This document shows, in pieces, positions 1 through 8,093 of a stretch of 17,184 nt of DNA. The number at the start of each line of letters is the position of its first letter. Position 1 is the stretch's first letter. The position numbers and the translations under genes are program-made. The notes under the pieces were generated by a model. That model was not told the origin of the DNA and did not search any database. It worked only from the letters and a program-made list of their open reading frames with translations. Source of the DNA: Ornithomonoglobus_A sp034090805 (GTDB lineage Bacteria; Bacillota; Clostridia; UBA1381); the NCBI GenBank assembly GCA_034090805.1, contig JAXDRV010000140.1, positions 1-17,184 on the forward strand. The letters run 5' to 3'.

Positions 1-1
1 C

Positions 2-123
2 TCTCAAAATATTTATTTGGGCAGACTTTATCAATGCGAACTGTGTAAAATCTCTGATTTTACACGAAAAATTTTGACAATAGTCATAATTTTTCCAAAT
101 GCGATTGAAAATCGCATTTGTTC
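2..123. repeat. Left copy of 122-base dispersed palindromic repeat
   Basis: This block is identical, base for base, to 17063-17184 and in the same orientation; base 1 (c) differs from 17062 (t), a loop position in the right-hand copy. It contains three hairpins packed end to end: 43-52 with 56-65 (10 bp, 3-nt loop), 66-78 with 83-95 (12 of 13 pairs) and 96-105 with 111-120 (10 bp, 5-nt loop). Bases 5-21 are the right arm of a fourth hairpin whose left arm lies outside the window. The block continues as TTGTTCAG (118-125), the same end motif as the 58-base hairpin in the right copy. It stops 6 bases short of the rpoC stop codon, so it forms the 3' flank of the rpoBC transcript. None of the stems is followed by a clean T-run in the rpoC direction, so a terminator role is unproven. 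Confidence 0.93.
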
Positions 124-131
124 AGTGAGCA

Positions 132-3100
132 TTATTTTATATCATCATTTGAAACTTCTTCGCCGTCAATCGTGATATTTATATCCTTATACATACTCAT
201 ACCCGTACCTGCCGGAATAAGCTTACCTATGATAACATTTTCCTTAAGACCTACAAGCGGGTCAATCTTGCCCTTTATCGCCGCCTCGGTAAGAACCTTT
301 GTCGTTTCCTGGAACGACGCTGCCGACAGGAATGAATCCGTCGCAAGCGATGCCTTGGTAATACCCAGCAGAACCGGCGATGAGGTTGCGTGCGCTCCGC
401 CCTCGCCCTTTTCGTCTACCTTGCGGTTTGCCTCCTCAAGCTCGAACATATCAACAAGCGCTCCGATAAGAAGATCCGTATCTCCTGCGTCCTCAACTCT
501 TACCTTTCTGAGCATCTGACGTGTGATAACCTCAACGTGCTTATCGTTAATGTCAACACCCTGCATACGGTACGTTCTCTGTACCTCACGGGTGATATAC
601 ACCTGTACGGCGTGCGGGCCCTTGATGGCAAGAATATCGTTCGGGTTTACCGAACCGACCGTCAGCTCGTCACCCGCCTCGATAACATCTCCGTCATGAA
701 CCTTGATACTTGAGCCGTAGGGGATAACGTAATTCTTAGCTTCACCGGTTTCGTCATTCGATACGATAACCTCACGCTTTCTCTTTGTATCGGAAACGGT
801 AACCTTACCGCCGATTTCGGAGATAATCGCAAGACCCTTAGGCTTACGTGCCTCGAAAAGCTCCTCGATACGCGGAAGACCCTGGGTAATATCACTGCCC
901 GATGCAACACCGCCGGCATGGAAAGTACGCATCGTAAGCTGTGTACCCGGCTCGCCTATCGACTGTGCGGCTATGATACCTACCGATTCGCCGACGTTTA
1001 CAAGCTCGCCGGTTGCAAGGTTTGTACCGTAGCACTTAGCGCAGACGCCTGTCTTTGACTTACATCTAAGCACGCTTCTTATATAAACCTTTGTAATTCC
1101 CGCTTTAATAATCTTATCAGCCTGGACATCTGTGATAAGCTCACCCTTGGGAGCAAGCACCTCGCCTGTTTCGGGATGAATAACATCCTCCATTGAGGTA
1201 CGTCCTACAATTCTGTCCTTTAACGGCTCGATCGATTCCTTGCCGTCTGTAATCTCCGTTACCCATTCGCCCTCGGTTGTTCCGCAGTCAATCTCATGCA
1301 CGATAACCTCCTGCGATACGTCTACGAGTCGTCTTGTCAGATAACCCGAATCGGCAGTTCTCAGCGCCGTATCGGTAAGACCCTTACGTGCGCCGTGGGA
1401 GGAAATGAAGTACTCAAGTACGTTAAGTCCCTCACGGAAGTTCGCTCTGATAGGAATTTCGACCGTTCTTCCCTGTGTATCCGCCATAAGACCACGCATT
1501 GCGGCAAGCTGACGAATCTGGTTGACGCTGCCTCGCGCTCCCGAATCCGCCATCATGAATATCGGGTTAAATTCACCCAGATGCTCCATCATTGCGTCCG
1601 TGACCTTGCCCGATGCCGCAGCCCAAATTTTGATAACCTGCTGATAGCGTTCATCATTCGTCAACAGACCCATACGGTACATCTGCATGATGTTCTCAAC
1701 CTCGTTTTCCGCAGCGGCAAGGATCTCCTTTTTCTTTTCGGGAACCTCAATGTCCGTTACGGCAACGGTGATTGCACTCCTTGTCGAATACTTGTAGCCG
1801 GTGGATTTAATCTTGTCAAGCACCTCTGCAGTATCCGATGTACCGTGCGTTCTTATGCACTTATCAATAATTTTTCCAAGCTGCTTTTTGCCGACCATTT
1901 CGTCAACCTCAAGCAGGAACATATCGCTTTCGGTATTTCTTTCGATATATCCTATATCCTGCGGTATGTTATTATTAAAGATAATACGTCCGACCGTTGC
2001 CTCGATAATGGCACTCTTAAGCTCGCCGTTTATCATCTTTTTATTTACAACTCTTATACGCTCGTGCAGAGTTACCTCTTTGTTGTCATATGCAAGCAGT
2101 GCCTCGTCAAAGGATGTATATACCTTCATCGTAAAACGTTTTACAACGTCAAGCACACGCTTAACCGAGGTCTGCACCGCTCCCGACGGCGTAACAATCG
2201 TTACCGGATTGATGTGAATCTCCGTTTCGTTCTTCAGCACCTCCGGCTGCTCCCTGATGTACAGAAGCGCATCTCTTATCGATGTGAAGCTTTCTATCGG
2301 CTTTTCGGGGTCATAAATTGTAATATTTTCCTCAGCCTCGTTCGCAATCGTATCCGAAATCAAATCCAGCTTGGGAACATTGTCTATTACGTTGTCTATA
2401 AGCTTTCCATAATCCTCTCTGTGCAGAGTAAGATAATACGATCCCAGAATCATGTCCTGCGTCGGCACGGTTACGGGGTGTCCGTCCTGCGGCTTTAACA
2501 GGTTGTTGGCACTAAGCATCAGGAATCTCGCCTCTGACTGCGCCTCAGGCGACAGCGGTACGTGAACAGCCATCTGGTCACCGTCAAAGTCTGCGTTATA
2601 TGCCGTACATACAAGCGGGTGAAGCTTTAAGGCACGTCCCTCAACAAGCCTCGGCTCAAATGCCTGAATACCCAGTCTGTGAAGCGTCGGTGCACGGTTT
2701 AACAGCACCGGATGCTCCTTGATTACGTCCTCAAGAACGTCCCAAACCTCAGGCTTTGTACGCTCTACCATTCTCTTTGCGCTCTTAATATTATGCGCAA
2801 GACCTCTTGAAACAAGCTCCTTCATTACGAACGGCTTGAACAGCTCGATAGCCATCTCCTTCGGCAGACCGCACTGATAAATCTTCATCTCAGGTCCTAC
2901 AACGATAACCGAACGTCCCGAATAGTCAACACGCTTACCGAGCAGGTTCTGTCTGAATCGTCCCTGCTTACCCTTAAGCATATCGGACAGCGACTTAAGT
3001 GCTCTGTTTCCGGGTCCCGTTACGGTTCTTCCGCGTCTGCCGTTGTTGATGAGTGCGTCAACAGCCTCCTGGAGCATTCTCTTTTCGTTTCTGATAATAA

Positions 3101-3935
3101 TATCCGGTGCGCCCAGCTCAAGCAGACGCTTTAATCTGTTGTTTCTGTTTATAACTCTTCTGTAAAGGTCATTTAAATCCGACGTTGCGAAACGTCCGCC
3201 GTCAAGCTGAACCATAGGACGAATCTCCGGCGGAATTACCGGCACGATCGTCAGAACCATCCATTCGGGACGGTTGCCCGATAATCTGAATGCTTCGACA
3301 ATCTCAAGTCTTTTGATTATTCTTGCCTTTTTCTGTCCCTGAGCAGCCTCAAGCTCCTCCTTCAGCTCCTTTGAAAGAGCCTCAAGGTCAATTCTTTCAA
3401 GCAGGGTTTTTATTGCCTCCGCACCCATTGACGCGGTAAATTTATCACCGTATTTGTCATATGCCTCTCTGTACTCTCTTTCGGAAAGCACCTGATTCTG
3501 CATAAGGTCGGATTCGCCCTTGTCCGTTACGATATATGCCGCAAAATACAGCACCTTTTCAAGCTGTCTGGGCGATAAATCGAGTATAAGACCCATCGAG
3601 GACGGAACGCCCTTAAAGTACCATATATGCGATACGGGCGTTGCAAGCTCGATATGTCCCATTCTTTCACGTCTTACCTTGGACTTGGTCACCTCAACGC
3701 CGCAGCGTTCGCAGACCTTGCCCTTATATCTTATTTTCTTATACTTACCGCAGTGACATTCCCAGTCCTTTGTCGGGCCGAATATCTTTTCGCAGTACAG
3801 GCCGTCCTTTTCGGGCTTAAGCGTGCGGTAGTTTATGGTTTCGGGCTTTGTTACCTCACCGTGCGACCAGCTGAGGATCGTTTCGGGAGATGCAAGGCCG
3901 ATTTTTATTGCTCCAAAATCGTTAAATTCTAACAT
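132..3935 (-). CDS. rpoC: DNA-directed RNA polymerase subunit beta'
   Basis: This is the largest subunit of RNA polymerase; with beta it forms the active-site cleft. The 1267-residue product is complete and about the length expected for clostridial RpoC. Visible landmarks are the N-terminal zinc site (C60, C62, C75, C78), the absolutely conserved NADFDGDQ at 447-454 whose three aspartates hold the catalytic Mg2+, the trigger-loop region TADSGYLTRRLV near 860-871, the second zinc site (C884, C958, C965, C968) and the C-terminal AGGVASGSDITQGLPR block near 1007-1022. The ATG at 3935 is supported by a GGAGG (3943-3947) 7 bases upstream and by the usual MLEFNDFGAIKIGLASP start. It follows rpoB on the same strand after an 83-base gap and is almost certainly cotranscribed with it. 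The palindromic repeat begins within 10 bases of the stop codon, so the usual downstream genes cannot be seen here. Confidence 0.99.
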   Translation of the reverse strand: MLEFNDFGAIKIGLASPETILSWSHGEVTKPETINYRTLKPEKDGLYCEKIFGPTKDWECHCGKYKKIRYKGKVCERCGVEVTKSKVRRERMGHIELATPVSHIWYFKGVPSSMGLILDLSPRQLEKVLYFAAYIVTDKGESDLMQNQVLSEREYREAYDKYGDKFTASMGAEAIKTLLERIDLEALSKELKEELEAAQGQKKARIIKRLEIVEAFRLSGNRPEWMVLTIVPVIPPEIRPMVQLDGGRFATSDLNDLYRRVINRNNRLKRLLELGAPDIIIRNEKRMLQEAVDALINNGRRGRTVTGPGNRALKSLSDMLKGKQGRFRQNLLGKRVDYSGRSVIVVGPEMKIYQCGLPKEMAIELFKPFVMKELVSRGLAHNIKSAKRMVERTKPEVWDVLEDVIKEHPVLLNRAPTLHRLGIQAFEPRLVEGRALKLHPLVCTAYNADFDGDQMAVHVPLSPEAQSEARFLMLSANNLLKPQDGHPVTVPTQDMILGSYYLTLHREDYGKLIDNVIDNVPKLDLISDTIANEAEENITIYDPEKPIESFTSIRDALLYIREQPEVLKNETEIHINPVTIVTPSGAVQTSVKRVLDVVKRFTMKVYTSFDEALLAYDNKEVTLHERIRVVNKKMINGELKSAIIEATVGRIIFNNNIPQDIGYIERNTESDMFLLEVDEMVGKKQLGKIIDKCIRTHGTSDTAEVLDKIKSTGYKYSTRSAITVAVTDIEVPEKKKEILAAAENEVENIMQMYRMGLLTNDERYQQVIKIWAAASGKVTDAMMEHLGEFNPIFMMADSGARGSVNQIRQLAAMRGLMADTQGRTVEIPIRANFREGLNVLEYFISSHGARKGLTDTALRTADSGYLTRRLVDVSQEVIVHEIDCGTTEGEWVTEITDGKESIEPLKDRIVGRTSMEDVIHPETGEVLAPKGELITDVQADKIIKAGITKVYIRSVLRCKSKTGVCAKCYGTNLATGELVNVGESVGIIAAQSIGEPGTQLTMRTFHAGGVASGSDITQGLPRIEELFEARKPKGLAIISEIGGKVTVSDTKRKREVIVSNDETGEAKNYVIPYGSSIKVHDGDVIEAGDELTVGSVNPNDILAIKGPHAVQVYITREVQRTYRMQGVDINDKHVEVITRQMLRKVRVEDAGDTDLLIGALVDMFELEEANRKVDEKGEGGAHATSSPVLLGITKASLATDSFLSAASFQETTKVLTEAAIKGKIDPLVGLKENVIIGKLIPAGTGMSMYKDINITIDGEEVSNDDIK

Positions 3936-3956
3936 TTATAAACCTCCGTTTAATAA

Positions 3957-4004
3957 GGGGCGCGCCCCGTCATTCGGCGAACAGCCAAGCGGCATCTCTG
4001 CCGC
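3957..4004. repeat. GC-rich palindrome pair between rpoB and rpoC
   Basis: The 83-base gap between the rpoB stop and the rpoC start holds two GC-rich palindromes. One is the perfect 12-base self-complementary GGGGCGCGCCCC at 3957-3968. The other is a 5-bp hairpin, GCGGC at 3989-3993 with GCCGC at 4000-4004 and a 6-base loop. The second shares TCTCTGCCGCC (3996-4006) with the complement of the REP-like hairpin at 14018-14040, so this may be an inserted or degenerate copy of a dispersed REP-like element. Neither stem is followed by a T-run toward rpoC, so a full terminator is unlikely. It could pause polymerase, set the rpoB to rpoC ratio or mark an mRNA processing site; this is inference. Confidence 0.6.
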
Positions 4005-4018
4005 CGCAAAGTCGCTGA

Positions 4019-7000
4019 TTACAGTTCTTCGCCGTCAAAATCATCGGCCTCCAAGGCTTCGTATTCGTCCTCAACGCCGTATTCGCTGTCCTCATAATCG
4101 TCATCATACACCATGCTTGCCTCGTCGAGGTCGTCCTCGTCAAGAGTCATGCTGCTGTCGTCCATTGTGTCGATTATATCGTCGGAAACAACGCCTTCGT
4201 CATCATCAAACGAAGCGTCAAGGTCGATTTCCTCCATATTATGATTCAAAATTCTTATATCAAGTGCAAGTGCCTGCAATTCCTTTACAAGAACCTTGAA
4301 GGATTCGGGTATACCGGACTTTGGTATATTTTCGCCCTTTACGATTGCCTCGTACGTCTTGACACGTCCTACAATATCGTCCGACTTAACAGTCAATATT
4401 TCCTGGAGCGTATATGCTGCGCCGTATGCCTCAAGCGCCCAAACCTCCATCTCACCGAAACGCTGTCCGCCGAACTGAGCCTTACCGCCCAGAGGCTGCT
4501 GCGTAACGAGTGAGTACGGACCTGTCGAACGCGCGTGAATCTTATCGTCAACGAGGTGATGCAGCTTCAGATAGTACATGATTCCGACTGTAACATCGTT
4601 ATCGAACTTTTCGCCGGTACGTCCGTCGTATACGGTTGATTTGAAGGTATCCTTCAAGCCCGCTTCCTTAAACGCATTCTTTATATCCTCGTCCTGCGCA
4701 CCGTCAAATACCGGAGTCGCAATCTTTATGAATCTGTCGGGACGCTTGTGGTCATATGCCTTTAACAGCTCCCTCTTGAAGTTTTCGTCTATTATTGTAT
4801 TTTCAAGCTCTTCCCTTGTCTTAAGCGACAGGCATCTGTACGCATAGCCGAGGTGCATCTCAAGCACCTGACCTATATTCATACGTGAAGGCACGCCGAG
4901 AGGGTTAAGCACGATCTGGAGCGGAGTACCGTCCTCAAGGAACGGCATATCCTCCTGCGGAAGAACTCTCGAAACGACACCCTTGTTACCGTGACGTCCC
5001 GCCATCTTATCGCCGACGGAGATTTTTCTTCTCTGTGCAATATAGCAGCATACCACCTGATTTACGCCGGGTGACAGCTCGTCTCCGTTTTCTCTTGTAA
5101 ATTTCTTTACGTCAACTATTATACCGCTTTCGCCGTGAGGCACTCTCAGCGAGGTATCTCTTACCTCTCTTGCCTTTTCGCCGAAGATTGCTCTTAAGAG
5201 TCTTTCCTCTGCGGTCAGCTCCGTTTCGCCCTTGGGCGTTACCTTGCCGACAAGAATATCTCCGGGCTTGACCTCTGCGCCTATGCGGATTATACCGTTT
5301 TCGTCAAGATCCCTCAATGCGTCCTCGGACACGTTCGGAACATCTCTTGTTATTTCCTCCGGCCCCAGCTTTGTATCTCTTGCTTCGCACTCGTATTCCT
5401 CCATATGAATGGAAGTGAATACATCATGCTTAACAAGCTCCTCGCTTATAAGAACAGCGTCCTCGTAGTTATAGCCTTCCCATGTCATAAAGCCTATGAG
5501 AATATTTTTACCGAGGGCAAGCTCACCGTTATCCATTGCCGGGCCGTCTGCTATTATATCGCCCTTGGCAACCTTTTCGCCCGCTTTTACTATCGGACGC
5601 TGATTTATGCACGTCGACTGGTTGGAGCGAACGAATTTTATAAGCTTATGCACGTGTCTTGCGCCGCTTTCGCCCTTTATTACGATTTCGTCCGAAGCAA
5701 CCTTTTCAACAATACCGTCCTCCTTGGCAAGCACTGCGCTGCCGGAGTCCTTTGCTACCTTATATTCTATACCCGTTCCGACTATCGGCGAATCCGTTGT
5801 AAGCAGCGGCACTGCCTGACACTGCATGTTTGAACCCATGAGCGCACGGTTTGCGTCATCGTTTTCGAGGAACGGAATACAAGCCGTAACGACAGACACA
5901 AGCTGTCTGGGAGATACGTCCATGTAGTCTATTCTTTCGGGCGGAACCTCGACTATCTCGTCCTTATATCTTGCCGAAACTCTCTTATCGAGGAAGCGTC
6001 CCTCATCATCGAGAGGCTCGTTCGCCTGGGCGATAATATATTCGTCCTCAACGTCCGCTGTCATATATATGATTTCGTCCGTTACCCTGCCGGTTTCCTT
6101 GTCCACACGTCTGTACGGAGCTTCAACAAAGCCGTACTCGTCAATTCTCGCAAATGTGGCAAGCGAGGTGATAAGACCGATGTTCGGACCTTCCGGGGTT
6201 TCTATCGGACACATTCTTCCGTAGTGCGAATAGTGAACGTCACGCACCTCAAATCCGGCACGCTCTCTTGAAAGACCTCCCGGACCCAATGCGGAAATAC
6301 GGCGCTTATGACGCAGCTCCGCAAGCGGATTCGGCTGATCCATGAACTGAGAAAGCTGTGACGAACCGAAAAATTCGTTTATCGTTGCGGCTACGGGGCG
6401 AATGTTTATCAGCGAGGACGGAGTGATTATATCCATCTCCTGTGTTGACATTCTCTCACGCACCGTTCTTTCCATACGTGCAAGTCCTATTCTGAACTGA
6501 TTTTGCAGCAGCTCACCGACGCATCTTAAACGTCTGTTGCCGAGGTGGTCAATATCGTCTATCGTGCCTGTACCCATAGCAAGATTCAGGCAGTAGTTTA
6601 CGGACGCAAACATATCGTCCTTTGTGATGTGCTTGGGCGACAGCTCATCGTATCTCAGCTCAAGCTGCTCCCTTATTTCCTCCTCGGTCGTATACTCCGA
6701 CAGTATTTCATCGAGGACTTCCTTTCTTACCTTTGTTAAGTGCATATCGGATACGTCAAACTCAACAAATTCCGAAAGATATACCATATTATTCGAGAAC
6801 ACTCTCACACGCTGCTCCTCGATAATAACCTCAACGAGATTTACTCCGGCTCTTTCGATTTTTTCGGCTGTGTCGGCGTCTATTCTCTGACCCTTTTCAA
6901 CGATTATTTCGCCCGTTCTCGGATCTGCAACATTATCCGCGCTTATATGCCCCTTGATTCTTGCCGAAATTGCAAGCTTTTTGTTGAATTTATAGCGTCC

Positions 7001-7807
7001 CACCTTTGCAAGGTCGTAGCGCTTGGGATCAAAGAACATATTATAAAGAAGCGACTCTGCGTTTTCAACGTTGAGAGGCTCTCCGGGGCGCAGACGCTTG
7101 TATATCTCAAGCAGTCCCTCGTCCTTGTTCGTTGTCGGATCCTTTTCAAAGGTTGCGTTCAGCCTTACGTCATCGCCGAACACATCGATAATCTCTGCAT
7201 TGGAGCTTAAGCCCATCGCTCTTAAAAATACCGTAACGGGCAGCTTTCTTGTTCTGTCGATACGTATCGAGAAAACATCGTTTGAATCGGTTTCGTATTC
7301 GAGCCATGCGCCTCTGTAGGGAATTACCGTTGACGCATACAGCGGCTTACCCGTTTTATCGCGCTGGAACTCGTAGTATATTCCCGGCGAACGTACAAGC
7401 TGACTGACAATTACACGCTCGGCTCCGTTGATAATAAAGGTACCCTGCTCCGTCATCAGCGGAAAATCACCCATGAAGATTTCCTGCTCCTTTATCTCGC
7501 CGGTTTCGGTGTTGATAAGTCTTACGCTGACCTTAAGGGGAGCCGCATACTTTGCGTCACGCTCCTTACATTCCTCGACGCTGTACTTTGAGTTGTAGTC
7601 CAGCTTATAGTCGAAAAATTCAAGCACGAGCTTTCCCGCATGGTCGGTTATGGGAGAAATATCATGGAATACTTCTTTGAGTCCCTCCTCAAGAAACCAC
7701 ATATAGGAATTTTTCTGAACCTCGATCAGGTTGGGCATTTCCAGAACCTCGTTGATTTTGGAATAGCTCAGACGGGTATTCTTTCCTTCCTGTACTTCAT
7801 GCACCAT
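4019..7807 (-). CDS. rpoB: DNA-directed RNA polymerase subunit beta
   Basis: This is the second-largest RNA polymerase subunit, which carries the rifampicin pocket. The product is 1262 residues and complete. The rifampicin cluster spans about 481-514, with SSQLSQFMDQ, HKRRISALGPGG and SRERAGFEVRDV intact. The main resistance positions keep the sensitive-type residues; the one visible change is Pro where E. coli has Asn518. Other landmarks are CPIETPEGPNIGL (533-545), GDKMAGRHGNKG (932-943) and GGKAQFGGQRFGEMEVWALEAYGA (1107-1130). The last 68 residues (1195-1262) form a highly acidic tail, 33 Asp or Glu with no Lys or Arg, longer than in well-known Firmicute RpoB proteins. The ATG at 7807 is supported by GAGGTG at 7818-7823 with a 10-base spacer. 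No rplJ or rplL lies immediately upstream; the neighbour is a divergent SLH gene, and the operon has its own promoter. Confidence 0.99.
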   Translation of the reverse strand: MVHEVQEGKNTRLSYSKINEVLEMPNLIEVQKNSYMWFLEEGLKEVFHDISPITDHAGKLVLEFFDYKLDYNSKYSVEECKERDAKYAAPLKVSVRLINTETGEIKEQEIFMGDFPLMTEQGTFIINGAERVIVSQLVRSPGIYYEFQRDKTGKPLYASTVIPYRGAWLEYETDSNDVFSIRIDRTRKLPVTVFLRAMGLSSNAEIIDVFGDDVRLNATFEKDPTTNKDEGLLEIYKRLRPGEPLNVENAESLLYNMFFDPKRYDLAKVGRYKFNKKLAISARIKGHISADNVADPRTGEIIVEKGQRIDADTAEKIERAGVNLVEVIIEEQRVRVFSNNMVYLSEFVEFDVSDMHLTKVRKEVLDEILSEYTTEEEIREQLELRYDELSPKHITKDDMFASVNYCLNLAMGTGTIDDIDHLGNRRLRCVGELLQNQFRIGLARMERTVRERMSTQEMDIITPSSLINIRPVAATINEFFGSSQLSQFMDQPNPLAELRHKRRISALGPGGLSRERAGFEVRDVHYSHYGRMCPIETPEGPNIGLITSLATFARIDEYGFVEAPYRRVDKETGRVTDEIIYMTADVEDEYIIAQANEPLDDEGRFLDKRVSARYKDEIVEVPPERIDYMDVSPRQLVSVVTACIPFLENDDANRALMGSNMQCQAVPLLTTDSPIVGTGIEYKVAKDSGSAVLAKEDGIVEKVASDEIVIKGESGARHVHKLIKFVRSNQSTCINQRPIVKAGEKVAKGDIIADGPAMDNGELALGKNILIGFMTWEGYNYEDAVLISEELVKHDVFTSIHMEEYECEARDTKLGPEEITRDVPNVSEDALRDLDENGIIRIGAEVKPGDILVGKVTPKGETELTAEERLLRAIFGEKAREVRDTSLRVPHGESGIIVDVKKFTRENGDELSPGVNQVVCCYIAQRRKISVGDKMAGRHGNKGVVSRVLPQEDMPFLEDGTPLQIVLNPLGVPSRMNIGQVLEMHLGYAYRCLSLKTREELENTIIDENFKRELLKAYDHKRPDRFIKIATPVFDGAQDEDIKNAFKEAGLKDTFKSTVYDGRTGEKFDNDVTVGIMYYLKLHHLVDDKIHARSTGPYSLVTQQPLGGKAQFGGQRFGEMEVWALEAYGAAYTLQEILTVKSDDIVGRVKTYEAIVKGENIPKSGIPESFKVLVKELQALALDIRILNHNMEEIDLDASFDDDEGVVSDDIIDTMDDSSMTLDEDDLDEASMVYDDDYEDSEYGVEDEYEALEADDFDGEEL

Positions 7808-7917
7808 TTAATTTTTTCACCTCATCATTAAATTTAGTGTTCGCCGATTCAATACGCTAAACCCTTTATCCTGTTAAACCGACTGCACATATGTAAAATA
7901 TATACAGAATTTTATAC

Positions 7918-7946
7918 TTGATTTTTGCATATAATCATGGTATTAT
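7918..7946 (+). promoter_or_regulatory. Candidate promoter of the SLH protein gene
   Basis: TTGATT at 7918-7923 is followed by a 17-base spacer and TATTAT at 7941-7946, a good sigma-A match reading toward the SLH gene. Transcription from about 7953 would leave a leader of roughly 140 bases before the ATG at 8094. The region is AT-rich and a TATAAT also occurs at 7930-7935, so the exact choice is uncertain. Confidence 0.5.
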
Positions 7947-7980
7947 ATATACGATGATATTATTAAAATCAGCTAAATGC

Positions 7981-8003
7981 ACCATATTTTTTCAGACTAT
8001 GGT
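7981..8003 (-). other. Small hairpin at the 5' end of the predicted rpoBC leader RNA
   Basis: ACCATA at 7981-7986 pairs with TATGGT at 7998-8003 around an 11-base loop. With transcription predicted to start near 8007, this hairpin would begin within a few bases of the 5' end of the rpoBC mRNA, a position where a stem can protect a transcript. The stem is only 6 bp, so this is a weak call. Confidence 0.3.
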
Positions 8004-8013
8004 ACAGCTTATA

Positions 8014-8042
8014 ATTTTATCACAAACACCACCGTTTGTCAA
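8014..8042 (-). promoter_or_regulatory. Strong promoter of the rpoBC operon
   Basis: Read on the minus strand, a perfect -35 box TTGACA (8037-8042) is separated by exactly 17 bases from TAAAAT (8014-8019). The start would be near 8007, giving a leader of about 200 bases before rpoB. The strength suits an essential operon and explains how rpoBC can be expressed without the usual rplKAJL genes directly upstream. The -35 box lies about 50 bases before the SLH start codon on the other strand, inside that gene's predicted leader, so the two divergent transcripts overlap. Confidence 0.75.
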
Positions 8043-8093
8043 TACTTTTCCGGAAATTTCTCGGAAATAAATTTAATGAAAGGAACAACTATT

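Noticed and set aside
1296..2498. A 400-codon open frame on the plus strand inside rpoC
   Set aside because: It lies wholly antisense to a perfectly conserved rpoC, has a composition typical of an antisense shadow and shows no domain.
7977..8093. An upstream ATG extending the SLH protein by 39 residues
   Set aside because: The extension buries the signal peptide, has no ribosome binding site, and the ATG at 8094 has AAAGGA at a good distance.
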